Part shown: positions 53,189-60,363 of the stretch, piece after piece
How the letters are laid out: each line of letters opens with the position of its first letter
How positions within the stretch are numbered: position 1 is the first letter of the stretch
Source: Paraburkholderia lycopersici
GTDB lineage: Bacteria; Pseudomonadota; Gammaproteobacteria; Burkholderiales; Burkholderiaceae
DNA: 64,000 bases
Assembly: GCF_900096975.1 (NCBI RefSeq)
Contig: NZ_FMYQ01000013.1
Location: 1 to 64,000, forward strand
Direction of reading: 5' to 3'
Translations under genes and position numbers: made by a program
The notes under the pieces: generated by a model
Databases searched by the model: none
What the model was told of the DNA's origin: nothing
The model's input: the letters and a program-made list of their open reading frames with translations, nothing else

Positions 53189-53884
53189 TCAGGCTGCCTG
53201 GCCGTGCGCTCGATGGGCCGCTTGCGGCACTTCCACGACGCGCTGCACGAAAATGCCGGGAGTCACGATATTTTCCGGATCGAGCTGGCCGAGTTCGACG
53301 ACCTCCGACACCTGAGCGATGGCGACCTTCGCCGCGCTCGCCATGATCGGGCCGAAGTTGCGCGCCGTCTTGCGATAGACGAGATTGCCCCAGCGATCGC
53401 CCTTGTACGCCTTGATGAGCGCGAAGTCCGCATGCAGCGGCGACTCGAGCACGTAGTGGCGGCCGTCGATCAGACGCGTTTCCTTGCCCTCGGCCAGCTT
53501 CGTGCCGTAGCCCGTGGGCGTGAAGAAGCCGCCGATGCCCGCCCCCGCCGCGCGAATGCGCTCGGCGAGATTGCCCTGCGGCACGAGTTCGAGCTCGATT
53601 TCGCCGGCGCGATAGAGCGCGTCGAACACATACGAGTCGGTCTGGCGCGGGAACGAGCAGATGATCTTGCGCACGCGCTTCGCCTTGAGCAGCGCGGCAA
53701 GACCGGTGTCGCCGTTGCCCGCGTTGTTGTTGACGATCGTGAGGTCGCGCGCGCCCTGCTCGATGAGCGCGTCGATCAGTTCGGCGGGCATACCGGCCGT
53801 GCCGAAGCCGCCGATCATCACCGTGGCGCCGTCATGGACGTCGGCCACGGCGCCTTGAAGCGAGTCGAAAATCTTGTTGATCAT
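53189..53884 (-). CDS. pcaI: 3-oxoadipate CoA-transferase subunit A
   Basis: 231-residue alpha subunit of the same CoA transferase. Seen: GATVMIGGFGTAGMPAELI at the N-terminus (family signature), NNNAGNGDTGLAAL, and GIGGFFTPTGYGT. The ATG at 53884 gives the usual start. It is first in the pcaIJBDC operon and divergent from a LysR gene. The 325-bp upstream region contains an ATTATCGAA element and other dyads. Confidence 0.9.
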   Translation of the reverse strand: MINKIFDSLQGAVADVHDGATVMIGGFGTAGMPAELIDALIEQGARDLTIVNNNAGNGDTGLAALLKAKRVRKIICSFPRQTDSYVFDALYRAGEIELELVPQGNLAERIRAAGAGIGGFFTPTGYGTKLAEGKETRLIDGRHYVLESPLHADFALIKAYKGDRWGNLVYRKTARNFGPIMASAAKVAIAQVSEVVELGQLDPENIVTPGIFVQRVVEVPQAAHRAHGQAA

Positions 53885-53983
53885 GCCTGTTCCTGAAAGC
53901 GATGCACATCGCGGAAGGTCCACGTCACTCGATCGTAAATGTTCTTTATACGAACACCGATTCGTTTAGCGAACGATCAGCGC

Positions 53984-53992
53984 ATTATCGAA
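53984..53992 (-). promoter_or_regulatory. TTCGATAAT element upstream of pcaI
   Basis: ATTATCGAA on the plus strand reads TTCGATAAT toward pcaI. It shares nine bases with the boxes I recall for the IclR-type pca regulators (GTTCGATAAT core). No IclR gene is in the window, so the controlling protein would be encoded elsewhere. The match is short and could be chance. Confidence 0.4.
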
Positions 53993-54124
53993 GCGGACTT
54001 GCGCGCTTGTCAAGGCGGGGCAACCCACATACCGCGACTGTTTCCGCTTCGCGCCGCAGCCAACCCGCACCGAAGCGCCACGCACTTTTCCTCCGCGCTT
54101 TCGGGCCAGGAAAGGCCGTGCGCA

Positions 54125-54138
54125 CATATCCCGATATG
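54125..54138. promoter_or_regulatory. CATATCCCGATATG dyad, candidate LysR site
   Basis: Perfect 5-bp arms CATAT / ATATG around CCCG, 72 bp upstream of the LysR gene start. The position suits autoregulation and divergent activation by the LysR protein. Confidence 0.4.
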
Positions 54139-54209
54139 CGGGCTTTCAATTCATCAACTAGTCTCTATCCGGTTTCGACATAGTCCATCGCGGCCGTTCG
54201 CCATTCCTC

Positions 54210-55133
54210 ATGCAAGACCTCGACTTGAACCTCATTCCCTTTCTCGTGGCCATGGGGGAAACGCGCAACGTGAGCCGCGCCGCCGAACGGCTCGGCGTGA
54301 GCCAGCCGCGCGTGAGCACGGCGCTCGGCAAGCTTCGCGAATATTTCGGCGACCCGTTGTTCGTGCGCGCCTCGCGCGGCATGGAGCCCACCCCGCGAGC
54401 GCTCGGCTTGATTCCCGCGGCGCGCGACGCGCTGGTCCACATCGAAAAAGGCATGCTGCAGGCGCAGGACTTCGATCCCGCCACGAGCACGCATACGTTT
54501 TCGATTGCCCTTTCCGATGTCGGCGAGATCGTTTTTCTCCCACGCCTGCTGCAAGTGTTCGCCGAGCGTGCGCCCAACGCGAATCTGCGTTCGGTGTCGC
54601 TACCGCCAAGCCAGGTGGAACGCGGACTCGAATCGGGCGATGTCGATCTCGCAGTGGGCTATTTTCCCGACCTGGGCGGCAACAACTTCTTCCAGCAGCG
54701 CCTCTTCACCCACCGCTTCATCTGCATGATGCGCAGCGGCCATCCGCTCGCGGGCAAACCCATGACGATCGAGCAGTTCCTCGACATGGGCCATGCCGTC
54801 GTGCGAGCCGAAGGGCGTAGCCAGGAAGTACTGGAACACTATCTGGAGAAGCGGCGGATGCGCCGCCGCGCCGTGCTCGAAACCCCTCACTTCATGAGCT
54901 TGCCGTTCATTCTCACGCGCTCGGACCTCATCGCGACCGTCCCGCATGCCATCGGCTTCGCCTATGTCTCGGAGCACGCATCGATCACGCTCGTCGAGCC
55001 GCCGCTGCCACTGCCTCGCTTCGATCTCAGGCAGCACTGGCACCGCAAGTATCACAACGCGCCTCGGGGGGCGTGGTTACGCGGCGTGGTGGCGGAACTG
55101 TTCAACGACGCCATGGACGAGTGGCCCAAATGA
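54210..55133 (+). CDS. LysR-family regulator, probable pca regulator
   Basis: 307-residue LysR-type regulator. The N-terminal helix-turn-helix (LNLIPFLVAMGETRNVSRAA, then RLGVSQPRVSTAL) is of the NodD/NahR/LinR kind. The effector-binding domain follows, with DLAVGYFPDLGG and FICMMRSGHPLAG. It is divergent from pcaI, so it likely controls pcaIJBDC, perhaps in response to a pathway intermediate. This differs from the IclR-type PcaR/PcaU control best known elsewhere. The effector cannot be read from the sequence. Confidence 0.88.
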   Translation: MQDLDLNLIPFLVAMGETRNVSRAAERLGVSQPRVSTALGKLREYFGDPLFVRASRGMEPTPRALGLIPAARDALVHIEKGMLQAQDFDPATSTHTFSIALSDVGEIVFLPRLLQVFAERAPNANLRSVSLPPSQVERGLESGDVDLAVGYFPDLGGNNFFQQRLFTHRFICMMRSGHPLAGKPMTIEQFLDMGHAVVRAEGRSQEVLEHYLEKRRMRRRAVLETPHFMSLPFILTRSDLIATVPHAIGFAYVSEHASITLVEPPLPLPRFDLRQHWHRKYHNAPRGAWLRGVVAELFNDAMDEWPK

Positions 55134-55253
55134 GCGCGCAAAAGCAGATGGGGCCGCCGCGGCCACGTCGCACCAAGCCTGACAAAACATGAAACAATGT
55201 GCGTCCGCGGTGCACGCCCCGGCGGCGTCCTGCCACACGATGGGAGCCCATGC

Positions 55254-55916
55254 ATGAGCGAAGAAAAAAAGGCAACGAAAGCGAAGCAACGCAAGAAAGC
55301 GTCAACCACGAGCGCGCCGGCCGGCCGGCCCTCGCGCGCCGAAGCCGAGGACGCCGTGCGCGTGCTGATGCGCTGGGCCGGCGACGACCCCGCGCGCGAG
55401 GGGCTGATCGACACGCCTGCACGCGTCGTGCGCGCCTATGAAGAGTTCTTCGCGGGCTATCAGGTCGATCCGCGTGAAATCCTGTCGCGCACGTTCTCGG
55501 AGGTGGACGGTTACGACGAAATGATCGTGCTCAAGGACATCCGCTTCGAGAGCTATTGCGAACATCACATGGTGCCGATCATCGGGCGCGCGCACGTGGC
55601 GTATCTGCCTGAGCATCGCGTGGTGGGCATCTCGAAGCTCGCACGCCTCGTCGATGCATTCGCAAAGCGTCTGCAGATCCAGGAGAAGATGACCGCGCAG
55701 ATCGCCGACACGCTCAATGAAATCCTGCAGCCCAAGGGCGTGGGCGTGATACTCGAAGCGGCACATCAATGCATGTCCACGCGCGGCGTGCATAAAGCGG
55801 GCGTGGAGATGGTCACGTCGCGCATGCTCGGCACCTTCCGCACCGACCCTTCCACGCGCCGCGAATTTCTCTCCATCGTCGGCAATCCGGGCGCGATGAG
55901 CGTTGCGAATACCTGA
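55254..55916 (+). CDS. folE: GTP cyclohydrolase I
   Basis: 220-residue enzyme that converts GTP to 7,8-dihydroneopterin triphosphate, the first step of folate and tetrahydrobiopterin synthesis. Zinc ligands C102 and H105 (YCEHHMVP) and C173 (HQCMSTRG) are present, with LSRTFSEVDGYDEMI and GISKLARLVDAFAKR. A lysine-rich N-terminus of about 25 residues precedes the domain. The ATG at 55254 is preferred to an upstream frame start. It is followed tail to tail by a serine acetyltransferase gene. Confidence 0.94.
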   Translation: MSEEKKATKAKQRKKASTTSAPAGRPSRAEAEDAVRVLMRWAGDDPAREGLIDTPARVVRAYEEFFAGYQVDPREILSRTFSEVDGYDEMIVLKDIRFESYCEHHMVPIIGRAHVAYLPEHRVVGISKLARLVDAFAKRLQIQEKMTAQIADTLNEILQPKGVGVILEAAHQCMSTRGVHKAGVEMVTSRMLGTFRTDPSTRREFLSIVGNPGAMSVANT

Positions 55917-55966
55917 ATACGTGAGCGGCGCCTGACGGGACCGCATGCCCCATCAGGCGCCTCGCT

Positions 55967-56890
55967 TCAGGCGCCTTCGTCGCCGCGCTCGATCTCCCGA
56001 ACCTTGCCCTGGCGCACGCTGCTGCCCGGCGGCACGCTGTGCGTGAGCCACACGTTGCCGCCGATCACCGAGCCGCGCCCTATCGTCACGCGGCCAAGAA
56101 TCGTCGCGCCGGCGTAGATCACCACGTCGTCCTCGACGATCGGATGGCGCGCGTTGCCCTTCACGAGCGTGCCGTCGAGATCGGCAGCGAAACTCTTCGC
56201 GCCGAGCGTCACGGCCTGGTACAGGCGCACGCGCTCGCCGATGATCGCCGTCTCGCCGATCACGACGCCTGTGCCGTGGTCGATGAAGAAGCTCGAGCCG
56301 ATCTGCGCGCCCGGGTGAATGTCGATGCCCGTCGCCGAATGCGCGATTTCGTTGATGAAGCGCGCGAGCAGCGGCACGCCGAGGCGGTGCAATGCATGCG
56401 CGAGCCGATGGTGTGTCATGGCCCATACGCCCGGATAGCACAGCAAAATCTCCGTGATGTGCTGCGCGGCCGGGTCGCCCGTGAATGCTGCCTGGATATC
56501 GCTCACGAGCAGCGCGCGTATGCCGGGCAGTTGCCTGCCGAACTCGCGCGCGACTTCGAATGCGCGCGTGCGCAGCGCGTCGTCGCTCGCCAGCGTGCTA
56601 TCCGGCAGGAAACGCAACGCACGGCGAATCTGCTCGGCAAGCAGCCGCAAGGTGCTGTCGAGCGTCTGGCCGACGTAGTAGTCGATGCTCTCGTCGGTCA
56701 GGTCCGGCGCGCCGTAATGCGTGGGGAAAAGCGCGGCGCGCAGGCCGGCCACGATGTTGACGACCGCGTCGCGTGACGGCAATTCGCGAATGCCGAGCGG
56801 ATGGCGCGTGCGGTGTCGCTCTTCACGCGACGCACGCAGGTCGGCGACGATCTGTTCGAGGCCCCAGTCGGGGGAAGCAGCATTGGACAT
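55967..56890 (-). CDS. Serine O-acetyltransferase
   Basis: 307-residue acetyltransferase that makes O-acetylserine for cysteine synthesis. An N-terminal helical domain (about 1-190) precedes a left-handed beta-helix with hexapeptide repeats: GIDIHPGAQIGSSFFIDHGT, VVIGETAIIGE and GATILGRVTIGRGSVIGG. The catalytic His/Asp region (HPGAQIG, IDHGTGVVIGE) is intact. The longer N-terminus fits the EpsC-type enzymes. The ATG at 56890 is chosen. No cysteine synthase gene adjoins it. It is convergent with folE. Confidence 0.9.
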   Translation of the reverse strand: MSNAASPDWGLEQIVADLRASREERHRTRHPLGIRELPSRDAVVNIVAGLRAALFPTHYGAPDLTDESIDYYVGQTLDSTLRLLAEQIRRALRFLPDSTLASDDALRTRAFEVAREFGRQLPGIRALLVSDIQAAFTGDPAAQHITEILLCYPGVWAMTHHRLAHALHRLGVPLLARFINEIAHSATGIDIHPGAQIGSSFFIDHGTGVVIGETAIIGERVRLYQAVTLGAKSFAADLDGTLVKGNARHPIVEDDVVIYAGATILGRVTIGRGSVIGGNVWLTHSVPPGSSVRQGKVREIERGDEGA

Positions 56891-57008
56891 GGTGATGCAG
56901 CGGCAGACGCATGGTCCGCTCAGGAGTGTATCGGCCCCAGAGATTACCGCGTTTCGCGGGAACTCGCCGAAGCGGTCCCGGCGGCAGACCGCTACGCCGC
57001 GCGCATGG

Positions 57009-57251
57009 TCAAAGCGTGACCGTGCTCGCGTCGATCCAGCGGACGGCCCAGTCGCGTGCATGGGCAATGGCGGCCGCTTCGTCGGAGAAACGCAAATCAG
57101 CGGGGAAAAATCGGTTGGCAACGAGTTCACCGTCGCTCGAGCGCGAAATAACCACATACGGTTGGTACGTGCCATCACCGGCGCGTGCCGGTGCGCAATT
57201 GAGCAAATAGCCGCGATGCGTAAATGCAGCGTCGAAGTGCATGTGTGTCAC
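57009..57251 (-). CDS. Small soluble protein of unknown function
   Basis: 80-residue protein, not recognised with certainty; it resembles small Burkholderia proteins annotated as DUF6566-like. The composition is that of a compact alpha/beta fold: HFDAAFTHRGYLLNCAPAR, QPYVVISRSSDGELVANRFF and an Ala-rich helix before WIDASTVTL. There is no signal peptide. It lies upstream of the serine acetyltransferase gene on the same strand with a 118-bp gap; a link is not shown. Confidence 0.6.
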   Translation of the reverse strand: MTHMHFDAAFTHRGYLLNCAPARAGDGTYQPYVVISRSSDGELVANRFFPADLRFSDEAAAIAHARDWAVRWIDASTVTL

Positions 57252-57539
57252 CCGCCCCTGACTGCCTCGTCCATTTTTTGTGGCGCGTGCATTTCAGGAT
57301 CGTGCGGCAAAGCCACAGCGTGGGCCCTCGCCCGGCCCATTAATCGAAAGCACGCCAACTCGTTGAAAGAGGATCATACTCCTGGGAAAAAGGCCGAACC
57401 AACGAAAAAAATGCAACATCGCTGGAGGCGTTCTCCTGGCGAACCGGCTTGCTTTCCATCCCGATTCAAGGGTTGCGGCGCTGCAGTGGAACGGCGCTTG
57501 CTGAACCGTTGCTGAATGGTCTTCGAAGGAGGAAGCATC

Positions 57540-57998
57540 ATGAATCGTCCCGACGACATGCACGAAACCAACGTGGAAGACGCGAACGCATCCCGGTCGC
57601 GGCCACGCAGCGCCGAACTCCACAACGACCGCACCCACGACAGTTCGGTCGACACCGACGGCAAGAATCGCGAAGCCGCGCGCCTCGCAGGCGACGGCTA
57701 TATCGGCCCGGACGAGGTGACGACGAGCAATGCCTCGCTCGTCAACAGCGTGGCCGAGGCCGACGACGGCCTCGCGGGCTTCGACAGCCGCACAGGTAGC
57801 CACCGGCTGCCGTTTGCGCTGCAGTCCGGATACGAGGCCGTCGATAAGGGCATGGCCGCGCCGGAAGTGCCCGATGACGTCAACTGGCAGCTCGCCGATC
57901 CGCGCGAGCCCAACGGGCGTCGCAACCCGGGGCGCATCCACTATGCGCTCAACCACCTGCGTCCGACGCGTGTGATCGAGTTGCACCGCAAGTCCTGA
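57540..57998 (+). CDS. Hydrophilic protein of unknown function (DUF-type)
   Basis: 152-residue, strongly acidic and Asn/Asp/Arg-rich protein, probably partly disordered, with no signal peptide or membrane helix. An AAGGAGG site precedes the ATG at 57540, so it is a convincing gene. Repeated ending motifs such as NPGRIHYALNHLRPTRVIELHR give a more ordered C-terminus. Not recognised; similar hydrophilic proteins are often desiccation- or stress-linked, but that is speculation. It ends in a likely terminator. Confidence 0.7.
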   Translation: MNRPDDMHETNVEDANASRSRPRSAELHNDRTHDSSVDTDGKNREAARLAGDGYIGPDEVTTSNASLVNSVAEADDGLAGFDSRTGSHRLPFALQSGYEAVDKGMAAPEVPDDVNWQLADPREPNGRRNPGRIHYALNHLRPTRVIELHRKS

Positions 57999-58128
57999 GA
58001 CAGGTCCGCCGTCCACGCGGTGGCGGACCGCTTCGATTATCCAGTCGTTTCTCGCGCCCTTGGCGGAATCAAACTGGATTCAGTCGAACGCAGTTAAAAG
58101 GCGAAATGAAAAACTGCGGCGAAAATCG

Positions 58129-58176
58129 AAAGCGGATAAATGACCGGCCATTATCCGCAGCCGCATCCGCTTTTTT
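58129..58176 (+). terminator. Terminator with alternative stems after the hydrophilic protein gene
   Basis: AAAGCGGAT (58129-58137) pairs with ATCCGCTTT (58165-58173), followed by further T residues to 58176. The same left arm, as GCGGATAA (58132-58139), can instead pair with TTATCCGC (58151-58158). The first pairing is terminator-like; the second would compete with it. Confidence 0.65.
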
Positions 58177-58461
58177 CCGGCTTCGAAATGAAGCCCGGTT
58201 CTATTGGTATGGAGGGTATCGGGCAATCTCCGGCGAAAATGCGCATTCCGGCGGAGATGCGCTCTTTCTGTTCAGGATCCGCTGAAATTCTCTCCGCTGT
58301 CCCCAAAATCCGACACAAATGACCGGGCAACCCGACTGCTATGCGAACGAGGGGCAGTCACGTAGGGATTTAGTGATAAATTCTTACATCATAAGAAGCG
58401 GGGAGCGGATGCGGGGGCGTTGGCTCGCGATCTCGCCCAGCGCAGATGGAGAGTGTTGAAC
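58177..58461. other. Upstream region of the quorum-sensing receptor gene
   Basis: 285 bp rich in dyads: CCGGCTTC / GAAGCCCGG with a bulge near 58177-58200, GCGCAT / ATGCGC near 58240-58262, and a perfect TTCTTA-CATCA-TAAGAA at 58381-58397. The last lies 64 bp before the proposed receptor start. No gene is supported here. Confidence 0.45.
58381..58397. promoter_or_regulatory. TTCTTA-N5-TAAGAA dyad upstream of the luxR-type gene
   Basis: Perfect 6-bp arms with a 5-base centre in an AT-rich patch just before the receptor gene. It could be a regulator site for that gene. Nothing in the sequence names the binding protein. Confidence 0.45.
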
Positions 58462-59190
58462 GTGCCTCTACATTTCATTGAGCAGATGTCACCCGTGCTC
58501 GACGCGCCCGAAGAGGCGGCGTGGTTCGGCGCGGTGGCCGAGCTCGCCAGTTCGTGGGGATTCAGCCAGGTCATGCTGGCTATCTTGCCGCGCCCGGGCA
58601 TGAGGCTCGAGGACGCGTTCATCCGCACGAACTATTCCACCGCGTGGCGGCAGACGTACAACGACCACGGCATGGCATATTTCGATCCTACCGTTTCGCA
58701 TTGCACAACGCGTTCGTCGCCGCTCATCTGGTCGCCGGAACTGTTTTCGAGCGAGCAGCAGCAATCCATGTATGAGGAGGCCCGCTCGTATGGGCTGCGC
58801 GCGGGCATTACTCTGCCGATCCACGGCCCGCGTCAGGAAATCGGCATGCTGTGCTTCGTCAACGACGCTAACCCGACCGACGGGTTCTGGGACGACGTGA
58901 ACCGCGCGCTGCCGAATCTCGTACTGCTGCGCGATCTCGTGCTCGACACGAGCCGGCGGCACCTGAACGACCATGTCCAGTCGCTGATCCCGAAACTCAC
59001 GCCGCGCGAGAAGGAATGCCTCAAGTGGACTGCGCTAGGCAAGTCCACTTGGGAGATTTCTCACATCCTGAATTGCTCTGAAGCCGTCGTGAACTTCCAC
59101 ATGAAGAACATTCGCGGGAAGTTCGGCGTGAACTCACGGCGTGCGGCAGCCGTGATTGCAACCCAAATGGGTCTTATTGACCCGGGCTAA
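58462..59190 (+). CDS. braR: LuxR-type acyl-homoserine lactone receptor (BraR-like)
   Basis: About 242-residue quorum-sensing regulator. The N-terminal autoinducer-binding domain has the conserved pattern W..Y......Y..DP........P..W (TAWRQTYNDHGMAYFDPTV, then SSPLIWSP). The C-terminal helix-turn-helix is LTPREKECLKWTALGKSTWE followed by SEAVVNFHMKNIRGKFGV. No ATG exists at the N-terminus: candidate starts are TTG 58420, GTG 58453 and GTG 58462. The last has a GGAGAG site 8 bp upstream and is chosen. The order receptor-RsaL-synthase matches the BraR locus of Paraburkholderia. Its stop overlaps the end of rsaL by 17 bp. Confidence 0.85.
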   Translation: MPLHFIEQMSPVLDAPEEAAWFGAVAELASSWGFSQVMLAILPRPGMRLEDAFIRTNYSTAWRQTYNDHGMAYFDPTVSHCTTRSSPLIWSPELFSSEQQQSMYEEARSYGLRAGITLPIHGPRQEIGMLCFVNDANPTDGFWDDVNRALPNLVLLRDLVLDTSRRHLNDHVQSLIPKLTPREKECLKWTALGKSTWEISHILNCSEAVVNFHMKNIRGKFGVNSRRAAAVIATQMGLIDPG

Positions 59191-59491
59191 GCACCATTGG
59201 TGCTTCGGGACGGCGCAGCACGCGTTCGGCGCGGCCGAGGTCGCCGTCCGAAATCGTCTTGTTGAAGTACAGCCCGAGCAAGATCGACACCGGCGGCGGG
59301 ATTTCCGCGCCCGACTCGAACCGGCTGCCGCGCGACTGCGTCACGCCAAAGCGCGCCCAGAAGCGGCGTTGGCTCTCTTTCTTCTTCTTCCGGTACGCAA
59401 TGATCAGGACGCGGTCGATTACCGAAGACAGATCCCCGGAAGACGAAATGGTATTCGCACCCGAGTGCCATTGATTGTCCATAAGTTCCAT
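59174..59491 (-). CDS. rsaL: RsaL-type repressor of the quorum-sensing synthase
   Basis: 105-residue DNA-binding protein lying on the opposite strand between receptor and synthase. Residues 39-66 read ESQRRFWARFGVTQSRGSRF with the helix-turn-helix, and IPPPVSILLGLYFNKTISDGDL follows in two pieces, both characteristic of RsaL. In Pseudomonas, RsaL binds next to the lux box of the synthase promoter and limits signal production. It is divergent from braI, facing a 168-bp shared region. The N-terminal 35 residues are extra relative to the 80-residue Pseudomonas protein. Confidence 0.85.
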   Translation of the reverse strand: MELMDNQWHSGANTISSSGDLSSVIDRVLIIAYRKKKKESQRRFWARFGVTQSRGSRFESGAEIPPPVSILLGLYFNKTISDGDLGRAERVLRRPEAPMVLSPGQ

Positions 59492-59571
59492 GATGACTCT
59501 CGCTGTCAGATATGCCTGATGAGTGACTGCCGCCGAAGTGATTCTCCTTAAGAGCCCCTACCTCCGCACCT

Positions 59572-59587
59572 ACCTATCTAGATAGGT
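59572..59587. promoter_or_regulatory. Perfect 16-bp palindrome, lux-box candidate of the synthase gene
   Basis: ACCTATCTAGATAGGT is a perfect palindrome 72 bp upstream of the synthase ATG and 80 bp from the rsaL start. Lux boxes are 18-20-bp dyads centred near -42 of the target gene, with CT...AG outer bases like those here. A T-tract and an AT-rich -10-like TATATT (59596-59601) follow at a suitable distance. RsaL may bind the adjacent AT-rich stretch; that site was not resolved. Confidence 0.75.
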
Positions 59588-59659
59588 GTTTTTTTATATT
59601 CATAACGCATAGCTTTCGAACCGTACTGCCGCGCTTCCACACAAAACGGGAGAGTTGTC

Positions 59660-60250
59660 ATGCAAGTTGCGATACGGATCGGACTGAGACAGGATTTCAA
59701 CAACGAGGACATCAACGAGATGTACCGGTTGCGGGCACGCGTGTTCCGCGACCGGCTCGGCTGGGACATTCCCACCATCGCAGGGATGGAAATCGACGGC
59801 TACGACGCGCTCGGGCCCCATTACATGCTGATCCAGGATGGCGCGGGACAGGTGCGCGGCTGCTGGCGCATGATGCCCACCGAAGGCCCGAATATGCTGC
59901 GCGATACCTTCCCGCAGTTGCTTCATGGCAAGGCGGCGCCGGCGGCGCGCAATGTCTGGGAACTGAGCCGCTTCGCCATCGAGTCGGGCAACGATCAGGC
60001 GTTCGGCTTCGCCGACGTGACTTTGGGCGCGATGCGCGCAGTGGTTTCGTTCGCCGACCGCGCGGGCATCAGCAGCTACGTGACGGTGACCACGACGCCG
60101 ATGGAGCGCCTGCTGCGCCGCACGGGCATCGAACTGGCGCGGATCGGCGCGCCGATGCGCATTGGCGTAGAGAACGCCGTCGCGCTCGAAATCGCGATGA
60201 GCCAGCAGACCCACAGCGCGCTTTTCGGGCCGATGGCGAACGCGGCCTGA
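59660..60250 (+). CDS. braI: Acyl-homoserine lactone synthase (BraI-like)
   Basis: 196-residue LuxI-type synthase that makes an acyl-homoserine lactone from S-adenosylmethionine and an acyl carrier. The conserved pattern is present: MYRLRARVFRDRLGW, the acidic EIDGYD, RGCWRMMPTEGPNML and WELSRFA, followed by VTVTTTPMERLLRR. In Paraburkholderia BraI mainly makes long 3-oxo-acyl signals (3-oxo-C14), from memory. It lies behind the 16-bp palindrome, opposite rsaL, and ends in a terminator. Confidence 0.93.
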   Translation: MQVAIRIGLRQDFNNEDINEMYRLRARVFRDRLGWDIPTIAGMEIDGYDALGPHYMLIQDGAGQVRGCWRMMPTEGPNMLRDTFPQLLHGKAAPAARNVWELSRFAIESGNDQAFGFADVTLGAMRAVVSFADRAGISSYVTVTTTPMERLLRRTGIELARIGAPMRIGVENAVALEIAMSQQTHSALFGPMANAA

Positions 60251-60285
60251 GTATCGCGCCGGAGGGAAGAGAACTTACCGGCGAG

Positions 60286-60319
60286 GCGCGGCGGTCTTCG
60301 ACGATCGTCGCGCTTTTTT
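60286..60319 (+). terminator. Rho-independent terminator after the synthase gene
   Basis: GCGCGGCG (60286-60293) pairs with CGTCGCGC (60306-60313) with one G-U pair, followed by six T residues. Inside lies the palindrome CGACGATCGTCG. It separates the synthase from the convergent exporter gene. Confidence 0.75.
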
Positions 60320-60363
60320 GCCCGACAAATCCAAATTTGCAAGGCCACAGACCTCATGGGGTC

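Larger units (their letters stand above)
53885..54209. other. Divergent control region between pcaI and the LysR gene
   Basis: 325 bp without a gene. Near the pcaI side it is AT-richer (53930-53995) and holds a TTCG-TTTAG-CGAA dyad at 53961-53973 and the ATTATCGAA element. Near the LysR side it holds the CATAT-cccg-ATATG dyad. Promoters for both directions should lie here. Confidence 0.5.

Noticed and set aside
58140..58322. 60-codon frame upstream of the quorum receptor
   Set aside because: It begins inside the terminator stem region and has no ribosome-binding site.
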